In this document: piece by piece, positions 50,252 through 62,800 of the stretch | How the letters are laid out: every line of letters starts with the position of its first letter | Position numbering within the stretch: the stretch's first letter is position 1 | NCBI GenBank assembly: GCA_016648135.1 | Contig: JADDOH010001550.1 | Span: 43,615 to 107,614, forward strand | Source: Agrypnia vestita | Taxonomy: Eukaryota; Arthropoda; Insecta; Trichoptera; Phryganeidae | DNA: 64,000 nt | Direction of reading: 5' to 3' | Made by a program: the position numbers and the translations under genes | The notes under the pieces: model-generated | What the model saw: the letters and a program-made list of their open reading frames with translations, nothing else | Databases searched by the model: none | Told to the model about the DNA's origin: nothing

Positions 50252-51043
50252 CAGTAAAACCCCGTTAATTCGAACCCCAATAATTCGAAATTTGCCATAA
50301 TTCGACATTTTTAAAACTTGTAAGTCCCAAATTGTGAATTTCATAGTAAATTAACCCCGATAATTCGAAAACACCGGTAATTCGTAATTCGAAATATTTT
50401 TTAGCCCCTTGCGCTGAAAATCAATGCATTTTAGTTCGCGTAATTCGATTTTTTTTTTTTTGAAATTTGACGGAATTGAAAAAATATTTCGAGTTTTTTC
50501 GCAAGCGAGAATATCGGGTACTTTAAAATGTCGCGATCTTTGTATTAGCATAATAAACAATGCGTTTTTGAAATGATTTCTTGAAATATGAAAAACAGAC
50601 ATTATTCACAAAATTAATGACTTTTTAATGAGTTTTACGATTCTTGGCGTATTTCGCAATCAATTCACTTATGGAATGCCCCTTTCCAATTCATATCATA
50701 TCGCGATCCCTAAAATTGGGGAATCCTGTGTACGCATTTTTGATTATGGCCATCCATCCATGGAAAAAAAGGTTTTTTCGCGAGTGAGAACAGCAAATAT
50801 GTCAAAGTGCCGAGATCTTTGCATTAACATAATAAATATTGCATTTTCAAAGTGATTTCTTTAAATATAAACATAAATTTAACAAAATTAACGGTTTTTC
50901 AAGAGTTTTACGATTTTTGGCGAATTTCACAATCGCACCGCGATTTTTTGTTGTACCTAAAATTTCGAATTAATGGGGGCCCCTATAATTCGAAATTTAT
51001 TTTTCGGGTCCCTTGAATTTCGAATTAACGATGTTTTACTGTA
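50252..51043. mobile_element. pogo/Tigger-like MITE with TA ends, longest copy
   Basis: TACAGTAAAACCCCGTTAAT at the left, CGATGTTTTACTGTA at the right. About 790 bp, with internal partial duplication ('tttgaaatgatttcttgaaa' recurs). No transposase. Confidence 0.65.
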
Positions 51044-51055
51044 CATGAAACAGGA

Positions 51056-51544
51056 CTATATTCCTGCCTTGATTATGAGTCGAAAATGTTTAAGCTATTA
51101 TGACCTAATATCAATAGTTTAGGAGATATGCGACATCAAATTTTGCATTTTTTTCAATATTTCCGACTTATTTTTCGTAAAACGTTGGACAATCATTACA
51201 GTAACTTATATCAAATATGAAAAATTCATTATCTTTAATACAAGTCAAATAAAAAAATAAAAACCTTCGAATTCCAATTGGAATTTTTTCAGGGTTTTAA
51301 TCATTTTATTTAACTTGTATTAAAGATAATGAATTTTTCGTAATTTATATATATTACTGTAATGATAGTCCAACGTTTTATAAAAAAATAAGTCAGAAAT
51401 ATTGAGAAAAAATGCAAACTTTGGTGTCAAATATCTTCATAACTATTGATATTAGGTCATAATAGCTTGAACATTTTCGACTCATAATCAAGATAGGAAT
51501 ATAGCCCTGCGAGGTTATTAATGTTTTACAAATAACCCTGTATA
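51056..51544. repeat. 500-bp palindromic element, full copy
   Basis: Same family and same right end (ataaccctgtata) as the 11.5-kb copy. Arms run from 'attatgagtcgaaaatg' inward to 'cttcgaattccaattgg' and back. It starts 13 bp after the end of a pogo-like MITE. Confidence 0.72.
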
Positions 51545-52867
51545 AATATAAGTAAACATTGCGCCAAAAACATGTAAAGAACAAACCATTATTTTTAAAA
51601 ATATTGAGCTGCCACTGGAATGCGATGCACATCACAAATCATTGTCACCACATGTCATTGAAATATTATGCACAACACAAACTTGACATAAATTAAATAT
51701 CTAGGCTGATATAGTTGACATGTGTTTAGCATTTGTATTACACAAAAGAGATGGGAATAGAAAAATGTAAGTGTGAATATAGGAGCAGACAATAGTTGAT
51801 ATAATTGAATAAGTCAAGAATTGAAGTCACATCACTCGGAGTACGGATTGTTGAACGAATGTAGTCATTTAGTGGTAGCCAAGGGGAATTAAAAAGCCGA
51901 CAGGCCGCCCTAAAATTTGCTAAACTAACAAAATCACCAAATTCTGCAGAAATACATGGCAACAATAAACAATGGACAGAAAAAGACATTTGAGGTGGTC
52001 TTTTTCTAGCAGTGAATAGAAAACAAATGATGTTGATGATGATTGCTAGAGCACCATCTAGCAGCCAGCGCTGAAATGATTTATTAATTGTAGGAGGGTG
52101 CCATCTGGCGCCCTCGAAACAAGATTTAATGCTTCCGAAACAATAAAAGCCTGTGAGGAGAAACATCTCGGTTATTTCTTACCTTTTTTTAACTCGTTTG
52201 TGACAAAGGTAAATATGTATCCATTTGTAAATATAAAATGTATAAGGGATCATAAAATGAGACAAAGAGAAGTAAAACACTTCTCTGCAGATCCGAGGAT
52301 AAAGGATCAGGGACTCAGACCAGATCCAATCGAGGATTAAACAATGACGATAATGCAAATAGTTACTTGTAAGTGTCAAATAGTTATTAGGTGATTGAAA
52401 GTTTTCATGCAATTTTATTTATTACCTGCAGAGTATAAAATTGCACAGATATGGACTAAATCCTTTCCTTGTGCGAGGGGATAGAGACACAGTGGAAGCA
52501 TGTTCCCCCTCGTGTACATTTAGACATATTTACAAGTTATTCTTACATAATTAAATACCCTGGTATATAAAATTAATTTTTTAAAATTGACATATGTTTT
52601 ATAATTTTTATATAATATTTTGTCCAAACCGAGTCTCTTCAAGTAAAACGTGATTTTGTAATAAAGCATAACTTATTTACCATGAAATTATACTTTCAAA
52701 GAATATTTGGTTTGACCTTTTCATAATTGTTTCAAAATTTACAAGTTCGTAATATATTTTTTAACGTCAAAATTAATGAACCAACCGTGGAACCAGACTG
52801 CGTACCAAGAAATTTATGTATATATATTTTTTTATATATTTTGGTGGTGGTTACCCATATTGCCTGC
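51545..52867. other. Gene B/gene C spacer, nothing recognised
   Basis: The 142-codon minus frame at 51738-52166 has no domain that I know. No intron or promoter context supports it as a gene. Confidence 0.35.
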
Positions 52868-53310
52868 CCAACATAACTTGGCGTGCAGCAGGATTCGAAC
52901 TAAAATCCGCCCCGCCCGCACCCGGTGGCAACCCCTCGCCCTGTAATTCAGTACAATTTTGTATTTGCTCGGGAGCTGTGACATCTTGATTACCAATATA
53001 CACTGAATTATTATGTCCAAAACAACCAAAACAGTCCGGGGTGGTGCAAGAACAATTGCCAATGAAGTATTAAAGTTTTGCGAAACTGAAAAAGCAAATA
53101 ATGGACCGATATTACCGTCTGACAGTTTGACAGATAGAGCGGCCGCCACGGAGCGCGCTGTTACCCGACCAAATTTATATTGAAGGCTCTGACACTGGTC
53201 ACCGGACATTCAGTACATTATGTATTGTGTGATAAATTTACAACCTGGCAACTTCTGTTTCGCGACAGGGGCGACCTCCCTCGCACGCCAAGTTATCGTG
53301 GTGGCACTCT
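52868..53310 (+). mobile_element. Short DNA transposon derivative with an N-terminal transposase ORF
   Basis: Inverted ends share 'ataacttggcgtgc' (left, about 52872) and 'gcacgccaagttat' (right, about 53280-53293). Between them lies one small ORF (next entry). The rest of the transposase is deleted, giving a ~430-bp element between genes B and C. Confidence 0.5.
53015..53185 (+). CDS. 56-aa N-terminal piece of a DNA transposase
   Basis: MSKTTKTVRGGARTIANEVL, KFCETEKANNGPILPSDSLT, DRAAAT then divergence and TGA. The pattern 'GGr.ia..V..F...Ek.ngGP.iP...v..RtAaA' opens helix-turn-helix regions of some Tc1/mariner-related transposases. Truncated exactly where the first HTH would start; not expected to cut DNA. 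Confidence 0.5.
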
Positions 53311-53750
53311 AATTTTTTGTTCCCCAAGTATAATAAATAAACATTGTTTTAAGCTGTATTTAATTTAATTTAAATTTGATTAAATGAATAAACAAATGAC
53401 TGGATGAAATACATTGAAAGCTATTAAATCACGTATGCTCTCTTATCCAGCACAATGATTTTTCTATTTTTCTGCTAAAAAATAATACATCACATTGTGA
53501 CAGAAATAAACACAAAAGTAATGCAATGTATGTATTTTTAATAAAATTAAAACAAGAAATATACATATGTGACTACTATCAATAAATAATAATAATTAAA
53601 TGTACATTTTTTGTAAACCATGTTTTACCTTCACCAAATCAATATGATTAACTATCGTTTTTTAGAGTATTCCAATAATTGTTTTTCTAGATATTTTTAG
53701 CAATGCTGAATAAATATTAATGCGTCATATTCAGTCTTAAATGAACACTA

Positions 53751-53821
53751 TCATTGCAGTTTGAATTCATCAAGACTTGTCTTTGTGGCCATGACTATAC
53801 TTTCCAAAGTGAGAGGAATAT
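53751..53821 (-). CDS. AOX: AOX gene C exon 16 (stop codon)
   Basis: 71 nt. Codes for DIPLTLESIVMATKTSLDEF, then KLQ and TGA; one codon shorter than gene B. Confidence 0.88.
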
Positions 53822-56800
53822 CTGAAAGAATATAACACAATAATTAGTACCTACATAGGTATGTAATTTTGTTTGCAAATAGATTTTGTGAACAGAAGAA
53901 GCAAAGTCTTTACAAGCATACATACTTATTTTGCTTTACATGGACCTGAGTATTTACATCTTATTATTCTCCTGTTTTTAACACAATATTACTAAGCAAT
54001 CAATAACAGTTTTGTAACTCATAAACAGGAATATCAAGACAATATTAATAATGATTTAAGTAAGTGTGTACCTACACCATTTCAATGGTATAAATTGGAA
54101 ATTTAATTTCAATGAATGTAGGTACCCCTTCTCATAAAAATATGAAAACCCACAGATTATCAATACATTGTTAATCAAATTTATTTTAAAAAAATGTTAA
54201 CATTATTACTCGAATTTCTTAATTAAACTAACTTAACCTAAGTATAAAAGTAGGTTAGCGAAGTCCTTTATTGTGAGAAGACTAAGCACCACGGGTGGCA
54301 TTAAAAATATCACAATAAGAATAAACCCACTAAACTAGTTTAACTTAAAATATCTTTTGATTTGTGTATCATATGTGCCTAAATTTTATAAATTGAATAA
54401 CTTTTCTAGTTGATTTAACTTACCTATTGGGAACCATTCATTTGCTGGGAATCCATTGTCAATTCTCGCGGAAGCGATAGCTTGTCTCAGGGCAGATACT
54501 ATACCGAATGACATGTTTAACGGTGGTTCTCCAGTTGCTATAAAATAGAAACAAAATTTCAATGTTTATAAATACATTCTAAATCATTATTATTACCACC
54601 ATTTTGTTTTCTGTGATTATTTTCTAATTATGTGTCTTGGTAGGAGCTGTAGCGATAACTTTTCTGATTATAATTTAATTATTTTTATTTTTTCAGATGA
54701 TTACTGGCAATGTCATGGGTGTTTTAGAACACAATTTTTTTAGTACTTCTATAGTATTATTTTTTTTTTTAATTGCAAATTTCACAATTTGTACAATAAA
54801 TAACAACAAATATACTGTAGAAGCTAGAAAATTACTAACCATTTTTGTTTTACTCAAAAAACTTCCTGAATAAAATTCATAATGTGCAAGATATAACTTT
54901 TCAAATAAACTGCAGAGAATAGGTACTAAAAATTAAATACAGGAAATAAACATTGTAATATACCTAGAATTATTGAATATTATACCAATCGCTATGGTTG
55001 TTCACCTCTCATGTAAAGTATTGGTCAATACTTGTCAATGTGAGAATGATGGAATCCCAAAATGTACAATGAAATCATGTCACAGAAAAAAGATTAATTA
55101 TTATTAATTTACCTTTGGATCTCAAAACTCCTGCAGGGTTGGGTGCATTTCGTCTGAACTCAATTCTGAAATCTATTGGAATATCTTTGATTCCAGGAGG
55201 TTTATAATTCCAGGTACGTGTTGTCAGTAAAGCTCCAGTTTTTTTGTCAAACACCAATTTTTCAGTTGTCCAGTAACCCATGCCCATCACGTATGCTCCT
55301 TCGACCTGTTGAAAGGTATAAATTAATTCAGCACACAAATATTTGTACTTTTTGATTTGATGTATGTGATGTTTAGATTATATAAATGGTACTAAATATT
55401 TCACATTCATAATTGTGTTAGCTTGTAACTTCCAGGCGTAGGAGTCAAACTATCAAATATTAGAGCCATCCGGCGGGTACCCACTAAGTCACAAAGTTAA
55501 TCAATTTAAATGGGTTTTAAGTCTTTCATGGGCCCACTTCTATATTTTTCTTTCATGCTACAAAACAAGACATTGCAGCACTGATTATTGTTAGTAACCC
55601 AAAAAAACATTTTCATAGTATGAAAACAAATTTTATCTAAAAGTATGTATTATAAAATTAGCAACAATTTGAGTTTTTAAATTCTAGGCTAAAAAATCCA
55701 AGATTATGGCCATTATAACAGATCCTTCTGAAGTCAAGTATCTTCGGTATAGTTGAGTGTCCTGATTTTAAAATAAAACTGAATTGGCACTCAACTATAT
55801 TTTTTATTGTTTACGTTTTGTTTTAAGTTTATATTTTTTCTATCTATCTTCAAATGACGCACATGGTTCAATTTATGGTGCATTTTTTGATAACTTATAA
55901 TAAATAAAAAATTAAACTTATTATAAAAAAATTATAATAATTCAAAACTTATAATAAAGTGTAATATTTAATTTAATATTAATTTGAGTGTCAATTCTGT
56001 TTCATTTTGAAATCAGAACACTCAACTATACTGAAGATATGTACTTACATTCATAAGGATCTGTTATGAAGACCATATTCTTGGATTATGCCAAATTCTG
56101 TAGGAATAACAACAATTATGTAAGACACACTTTGTAATATTTCTTAGTGGACAAAATAACCATACCTGTCCCACATCAATGTCTGGACTAAGACTCTCCC
56201 CAGTGTCTTCTAAAATGTCAACTCTCAGGATTTGGTGATTGCCAGTTAAAATATCCACCTCCACTTCTGCGACAGTCACTCCATAAATTTTGTAATCCTG
56301 ATAACCATCTAATTGTGTTGCCATGTGATGAGCGCTCAAATCGACACCAGATAAGTACGCCTTTGACACCAGCTCAGGCCACGTAGGATTATCCATAGAG
56401 TTCCTTATCGGTTCCAATCGAGCTAGTAAGATCTCACAAGCCTTGACTGTAGCGAAGCAACACGATTCACTCGAGATACTACCCCCAGAAACGACTGCAT
56501 TTGGAGTGACTAGATTGTTGCTCGGTTTGACACTTACAAATTTGAGCGGTATTTTCAGTTGGTGTGCACAGACTTGAGCTACTTTAGTATTGATACCTTG
56601 CCCCATCTCCATTCCTCCATGACAAACAGCAACTGTACCATCACCGTGGTAAATTGCAACAAACGAAGCAAAGTTACCAAAATAATTTAAGTTATATTTC
56701 ATTGGTATTAAACTTATACCGCGTTTGCGCCAACGGTTCTTTGCATTAAAATCTTTGACATTCAAAGATCTTGCATCGAAATCAGAAGATTTTTTAAAAC

Positions 56801-59800
56801 TCTCAATCAGTTCTGGTATAGGGTTATCTTCGGTGACCATATTGCGTATCCTGACATCTGTAGGATCAATTCCAGTTACAGTGGCTATGTGATCCATCAT
56901 ATTTTCAATCATGGCATGACCTTCGGTTGAACCTGGAGAAAAAGGTTACTTTTTGTATGTACCTACATGGATAATTGTATTTTCAATGGAAGTGAACTAA
57001 TGTAATCTATACAAATTTATGTTTCTGTTGATTGTATATGTTACAGTGAATCTGAATTTTCTAGTGAGTCCATCATTCACTGGCATTTTAGAGAAAGTAT
57101 ATTCAAGGTCATTCTTCTCATATTCAAAGAGTTTTTCACCAATAGAAATGAATACAATATTTTAACTTGCACTTACTAGTGAATTTATTGGTTTCCGAAT
57201 TGTCAAAAATTAAATTTGACAAGTCTGAAATCCGTTTCCGTAAAAATCTATGCTTTTAAACGAACTTTTATTTATCCAAATTGAAACAACCGGGCCTTGA
57301 ATAACAATTAATAAGTCATTGCGTGAACAAGGTTCTTACTGCATTATTAATTTCTTCTGTGCAAATCAACATTATGTAGGTAACGGATATTATTAAAATA
57401 GTCATTTTGAAGTGTTGAAAGTTTCGTCTGCACCAATTCTTCATTATATGATTTTATAACAAGATTCTAATGGCACATGGACCTTGTTTTTCAAAATTTA
57501 TTTTGCGTTTTGTGTCTCATTCTACACTAGTCTAGTCCAAAGTCATCACAAAGCGACAGTATTTCTAATTTTTATCCTTTGAGCGATAGCATATTCTCTA
57601 TTCTGTGGCGATAGTTCTGTTTCTCGAACTGTCACACTTCTGGACTGGTCTTTGATATTCAATGATTAGTTTAGGTAGGTAACTAAAACGTAATATATTT
57701 TTAAAATTTTAATCGCGAACACTTACGAAATTCTGATCATCTTATAATTCAAAAGACAGTCGATTAAACTCATAAAAATGATACGGTGCGAGCAAGCTTC
57801 ACGTCTGTCACCGACGTCGAGCCGAGTAAGTTTGCGAACTTAAAAACCGCGCACTTTATGTTGTACGTCTACCACCCGTGCTTACACGTGCGCAAACAAG
57901 AAACGCAAACGACATTAGACACATTTTTGATAAAAAGATAGAAAATTGGAAATGCGGAAGAATCTGAATGAATTCAAACGTAAATGATGACTTAGAATCT
58001 CTTTGATTTTTGTATTTTTCGCATCGAGTGTTTGTTACTTGACGCACTTTTAAAGGTTCATTTAAAATTAATAATACCGGGTGTATGTTTATTTATGTTT
58101 CTATATTTGTAAGAAATAAACTTTTGTTGTATTGTTATAAAAAAAACATATTTAATAAACTTAATTGACAAAATACATATTCATTAATAAAAATTTTCCC
58201 TTAACCCCCCAATATTTACATGGTGACATAACCTCGTTTTGTTCCGGCAGTCGTCAGATATCATAAAAAACCCGAGTGCGCGATCTTTCAGCCGACACCT
58301 TACTTCGCGATTCGTATTCGTTTTGCGGTGCCGCTGTCCTATTTTAATTTAGGAGTTAAAATAGGACCGCAAAATGAATAAAAATCGCCTAGTGTAGTGC
58401 CGCCTTTATACTTTCTACGCTTTAAGAATTACGTGTACAAATTGATGGTTTCACCGATATATTGTCTAAGCTTTGAGTAATGTATTTTCACGGATTATGT
58501 GTAGTGAATCTGAGAATTCGTTGATTTAGATGTTTTCACTGCCCCCACTCTGCCCGACCGGGAAAAGTACATTTTTACTAGTGAAAGTATAGTCTCACTA
58601 AAAATGCAAATTCGCTGTAACATATATAAAAAACTGGATATATATCCAAACATTTTTTCTCCTTTTTTGCACGCGTCCATTGATGCACACTCAAAATATT
58701 TTTTTAAGTGAATTATTATTTATTAAATAAATTAATTGCATACTGATAAAGCTAATATAAAAAGATAATACATATATGGAATTATTATATATATGAAACA
58801 AATTAAACTAAAAAATAACTGTAGCACTTTTTAACACGTAGATTGCCGATCACGCTTATGTGCGTGTTTTTTCCTGATAGATTTGTATGAGCTGTGGAAT
58901 AGTTTGTCCATCTCATGAAATCCAGCTTTTCAGGTCGGCAATCAACGTATTCAAATACAACTAGCGCCATCTAGTAACAACCGCAGATATAAAAAAAATA
59001 ACCTGTATCACTTTTTAAAAAACAACTAGCGCCATCTTAGTAACGAACGCAGATATCAAAAAAATAACTTGTAGCACCTTTTAAAACACATCTAGCTCCA
59101 TCTAGTAAAGACCACAGATATTTAAAAAAAACAATTTGTAGCATTTTTTAAAATACATCTAGCGCCATCTATTAATGAACGTAGAAAGTTTTTTTTGGAT
59201 ATATATCAAGTAAAAATCAAGCCATAAATATCGTGATAAATATCGTGATATATATCCGTGGATATATATCCTCGAACCCTGGTTATAGTGTTGAAATTTG
59301 TAGACTCATATAAATATTGGAATGAAAAATGACAAAAAATGCATAAAACCATGTGTCGAGCCAGTAAAAATCAAAGAAAGATAAAATAAAACATTTTTAT
59401 ATATCTACTAGTAAAAATATTATTTTTCGAATAGTTGGTACCAACTACATATTCAATGTACAAATAAAATAAAGATAGTAAAAATAAAAAATAAAAATTG
59501 ATGCATACCATATGCAAAATTTAAATGTGATAAAAATTTTCTTTCTTATTGGTTCAAAGTATATATATCGTCATTCCAAGAATCAATCTGCACTGCTAAT
59601 TCTGGTTCATTTTCAGTGCTGCTTTCAGCTATATACCAATCGTTGGTTGGTATATTAAATACAGTTATAGAGTATGAACACAGTAATCCATATGTCAAAT
59701 TTATTTTTTTAAATTCATACTGTTGAAATTGTATTTTAAAATGCTTTATTAAACAGCACTAAGGCCCGGTTGTTTCAAGTTCGATCAAAGTAAGCGGTCG

Positions 59801-62800
59801 ATCAAAGCATAGATTTTTACGAAAACGGATCGTCTGATTGGTGGAGAATGTAAAAATCTATGCTTTAAAAGAACGCTTACTTTAATCCAACTTGAAACAA
59901 CCGGCCCTAAGGTGAAACCATGAAAAAAATATTATATAAATCAAGGGACAACTTAGGGCCGGTTGTTTCAAGTTGGATTAAAGTAAGCGTTCTTTTAAAG
60001 CATACATTTTTACGTTCTCCACCAATCAGACGATCCATTTTCGTAAAAATCTATGCTTTGATCTACTGCTTATTTTGATCGAACTTGAAACAACCGGGCC
60101 TTAGAAGGATTTTGTATCGAATAATTATTTCCGGACAACATTCATAATAGTATGTAATAATTTAATGTGTAAGTTTGTTTTTGGGATCTCTAATTTTATA
60201 ATTTCTTGTCATTTTATGAACATCTAAGCGGAACGCAAACTGAAACTTTTTTATAAAAATTATATCATCATTATGGTACCTGGGGATCGGCACCATGTGT
60301 TGGAAGCAGTGTCAGTTACAGCAGTATTGGCCTGAACATACCATGTTTTGGTTTCATAGCAGTTGTATGAAGCATGAAGAGCATCCTCAGCAACTTCACT
60401 TTCATTTCGTGAGGAACCAACATCCTCATAAAATATATTCTTTAGATATTGAATTTTACCATTGCCATCGACTCCTATCTGAAATATACCATAAATGTGT
60501 ATGTTAATGTATGTAATGTGTATGTAAAAATAAATATATTTGGGGAATTCAATCCCGGGATTAGATTTGGCACTGTTTAAAATGTATGAATCTTGAGATT
60601 AATGTGTATACAGCCAGTCCTCATTTAATGATAGTATTCCATTTCATGGGCCTGAATGTAAAGCGAATTGGTCAGTAAATGAAATCAGTAGAGGACTTCT
60701 CGCTATTTTTTTTTTTTAATGAAATAATTTAAATTTTACAATCTGTGCATGGCATGTGATTGAAAGAATGAAACACACAACATGAATTAAAGAAGAGAGT
60801 GGTTTGTTCCCTGACGTCATTCATACAGTTCGATCGCCACTCTTTTGGCGCTAGAAGTAGATGACGCAACCCATTTGACAGTGTCTCTTCCCTGCTGATG
60901 ATGATGGAACAGTTTATGATTCTCATACAGAGGTCGTAATAGTCTTAATGTAGGAAGTTATTGAAGTCCCGAAACTTCCAGGCATAAAATATTTTGGATT
61001 AACTTCAGTGTACTAAAATTAGATGGATTCACCAATATATAAACGAAATAATAAAAACTTTATTTAAACAATGATTAATTTTTACTACAAAAATTCTACA
61101 TGTTTTGAGAACGATGCTCCCTCTTTCAGGACCTTGTAACCGTAGTAAAAACAATTTTTTTATTATTTCATTTGTTAAATGGTGCAATAAAGTTAATCTG
61201 AAAAATTAAAAGAAGTCATTAATACATACATATTTGATATTATAATATATACAAACAACATGCATACTTACTTCATAGTCATTGGTACAAGGTACCCTTT
61301 TCCCGATTGACGACATCATGGTCTCAAGGGGCATCACAAACCTGGCAGGTCGATACATCTTCGTTGCCACCAAAGCACAAGCTGTTGCCGGAAGCGTGGC
61401 TCGTGATATTTTGGCTCCGTAGCCGCCACCAAGTCGACGGACATTAATGTTAATACTGCAATTACAACATATACAATACTACACTACTACTACTATGTAC
61501 TACAATTGAATATAAATTTCACATCACAAACAACTTGTCTACAACACCTACATGTTTTTGAAATTTCACATCACAAACAACTTATGTACAATACAGCAGC
61601 GTGTACAATACATGAACCGATTTTCTTTTTTTAGTTTTCACTACATACATTTCTGGGCAGATGATGTTTTCTATTAAACTGTTTGAGATGCGAGCAGAAT
61701 AATTATGGTATTTTGTATCTTTTTAATAAGAAAAGAGTTAGCCTAAGTTTTTTTAATATTGATATCAGTAATCTGGCTTGTTCGAGTCATCGGACATCTC
61801 AAGAAGTATTTAAGTCATAGTATAACATTTCTTAAAGAAATAAGCTATTGTAGACTAATCACAAATTATTATGTGCAGTTCGGGTCACTCAATGATAAAA
61901 AAGATCCTGTTGGAAGGAATTGTAAATGTATTGAACGGGATGGGGTGTCCGGGTAGAGAGTAGCTATGTTTTGCACAGGGTTGCAAAGTTTATAGAGAAT
62001 TGATAGATGTTGTTATATTCTTGTAGATAGTTCATAGAGAAAAGGTAAAATAACAATAAAATACCTGTTTTCGGGTACATCCAACATTTGTGCAATAGAA
62101 ATGTGTGTCAAATCCATCCACTGAGTTGAAGAGAAAACATCTAAACCATCTTCAGTAGGTACACAAACACAGGTCTGAGCTTCCATGGTATAATGATACT
62201 GACCGTGTATTTCAAATGACCCTTTTATGACTTGTTTGACATCAGTGCCTTTATCTGTGGGTTCAACAGTTAGAATGGTCATGGTCCTCTCTTTAGCAAA
62301 TGCAGACTGCAAGACATCTCTGGTGTTCAGGAGTGGTGGGTTCATATTGGTATTTTTGTACGTGACTTTAACTTTTTCCGCTGAAAGTTTTGCCAATCTT
62401 TCAGTTTCTGCTACAATGATAGCGACAGGTTGTCCATAATATAGTATTTTACCACTCGATAAAATCTCTTCTTGGTATTTAAAATTTTGTATTGATGGTA
62501 TAAAAGAATTCTTCCCGGGTATATCAGCCGCAGTGTAAAGAGCCAGAACTCCTGTCGTAGCCTGGAAATATTAAATTATTTTAATCAAAATATAAAGTGT
62601 AACATCACTGTTTATACACAATATTGAATCTTTTTTTTTCCACAGAAATAATGTAAGTTGTAATACTTTTTTCCCAGATGATTGATTGTTTAATAAAAAA
62701 ATCTTACATAATAATCAGATTACTTAATAATTTTCTAACTGACATTTACAAGCTGTAAAATGTTAATCCCAGCATGTGTATGCCCAAGTGGTCATGAATC

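Noticed and set aside
51738..52166. 142-aa minus-strand ORF between genes B and C
   Set aside because: No recognisable domain, no promoter or intron evidence, overlapped by opposite-strand ORFs; not enough to call a gene.
60295..60507. 70-aa plus-strand ORF
   Set aside because: Antisense shadow of AOX gene C exon 12, which has the family motifs and splice sites.
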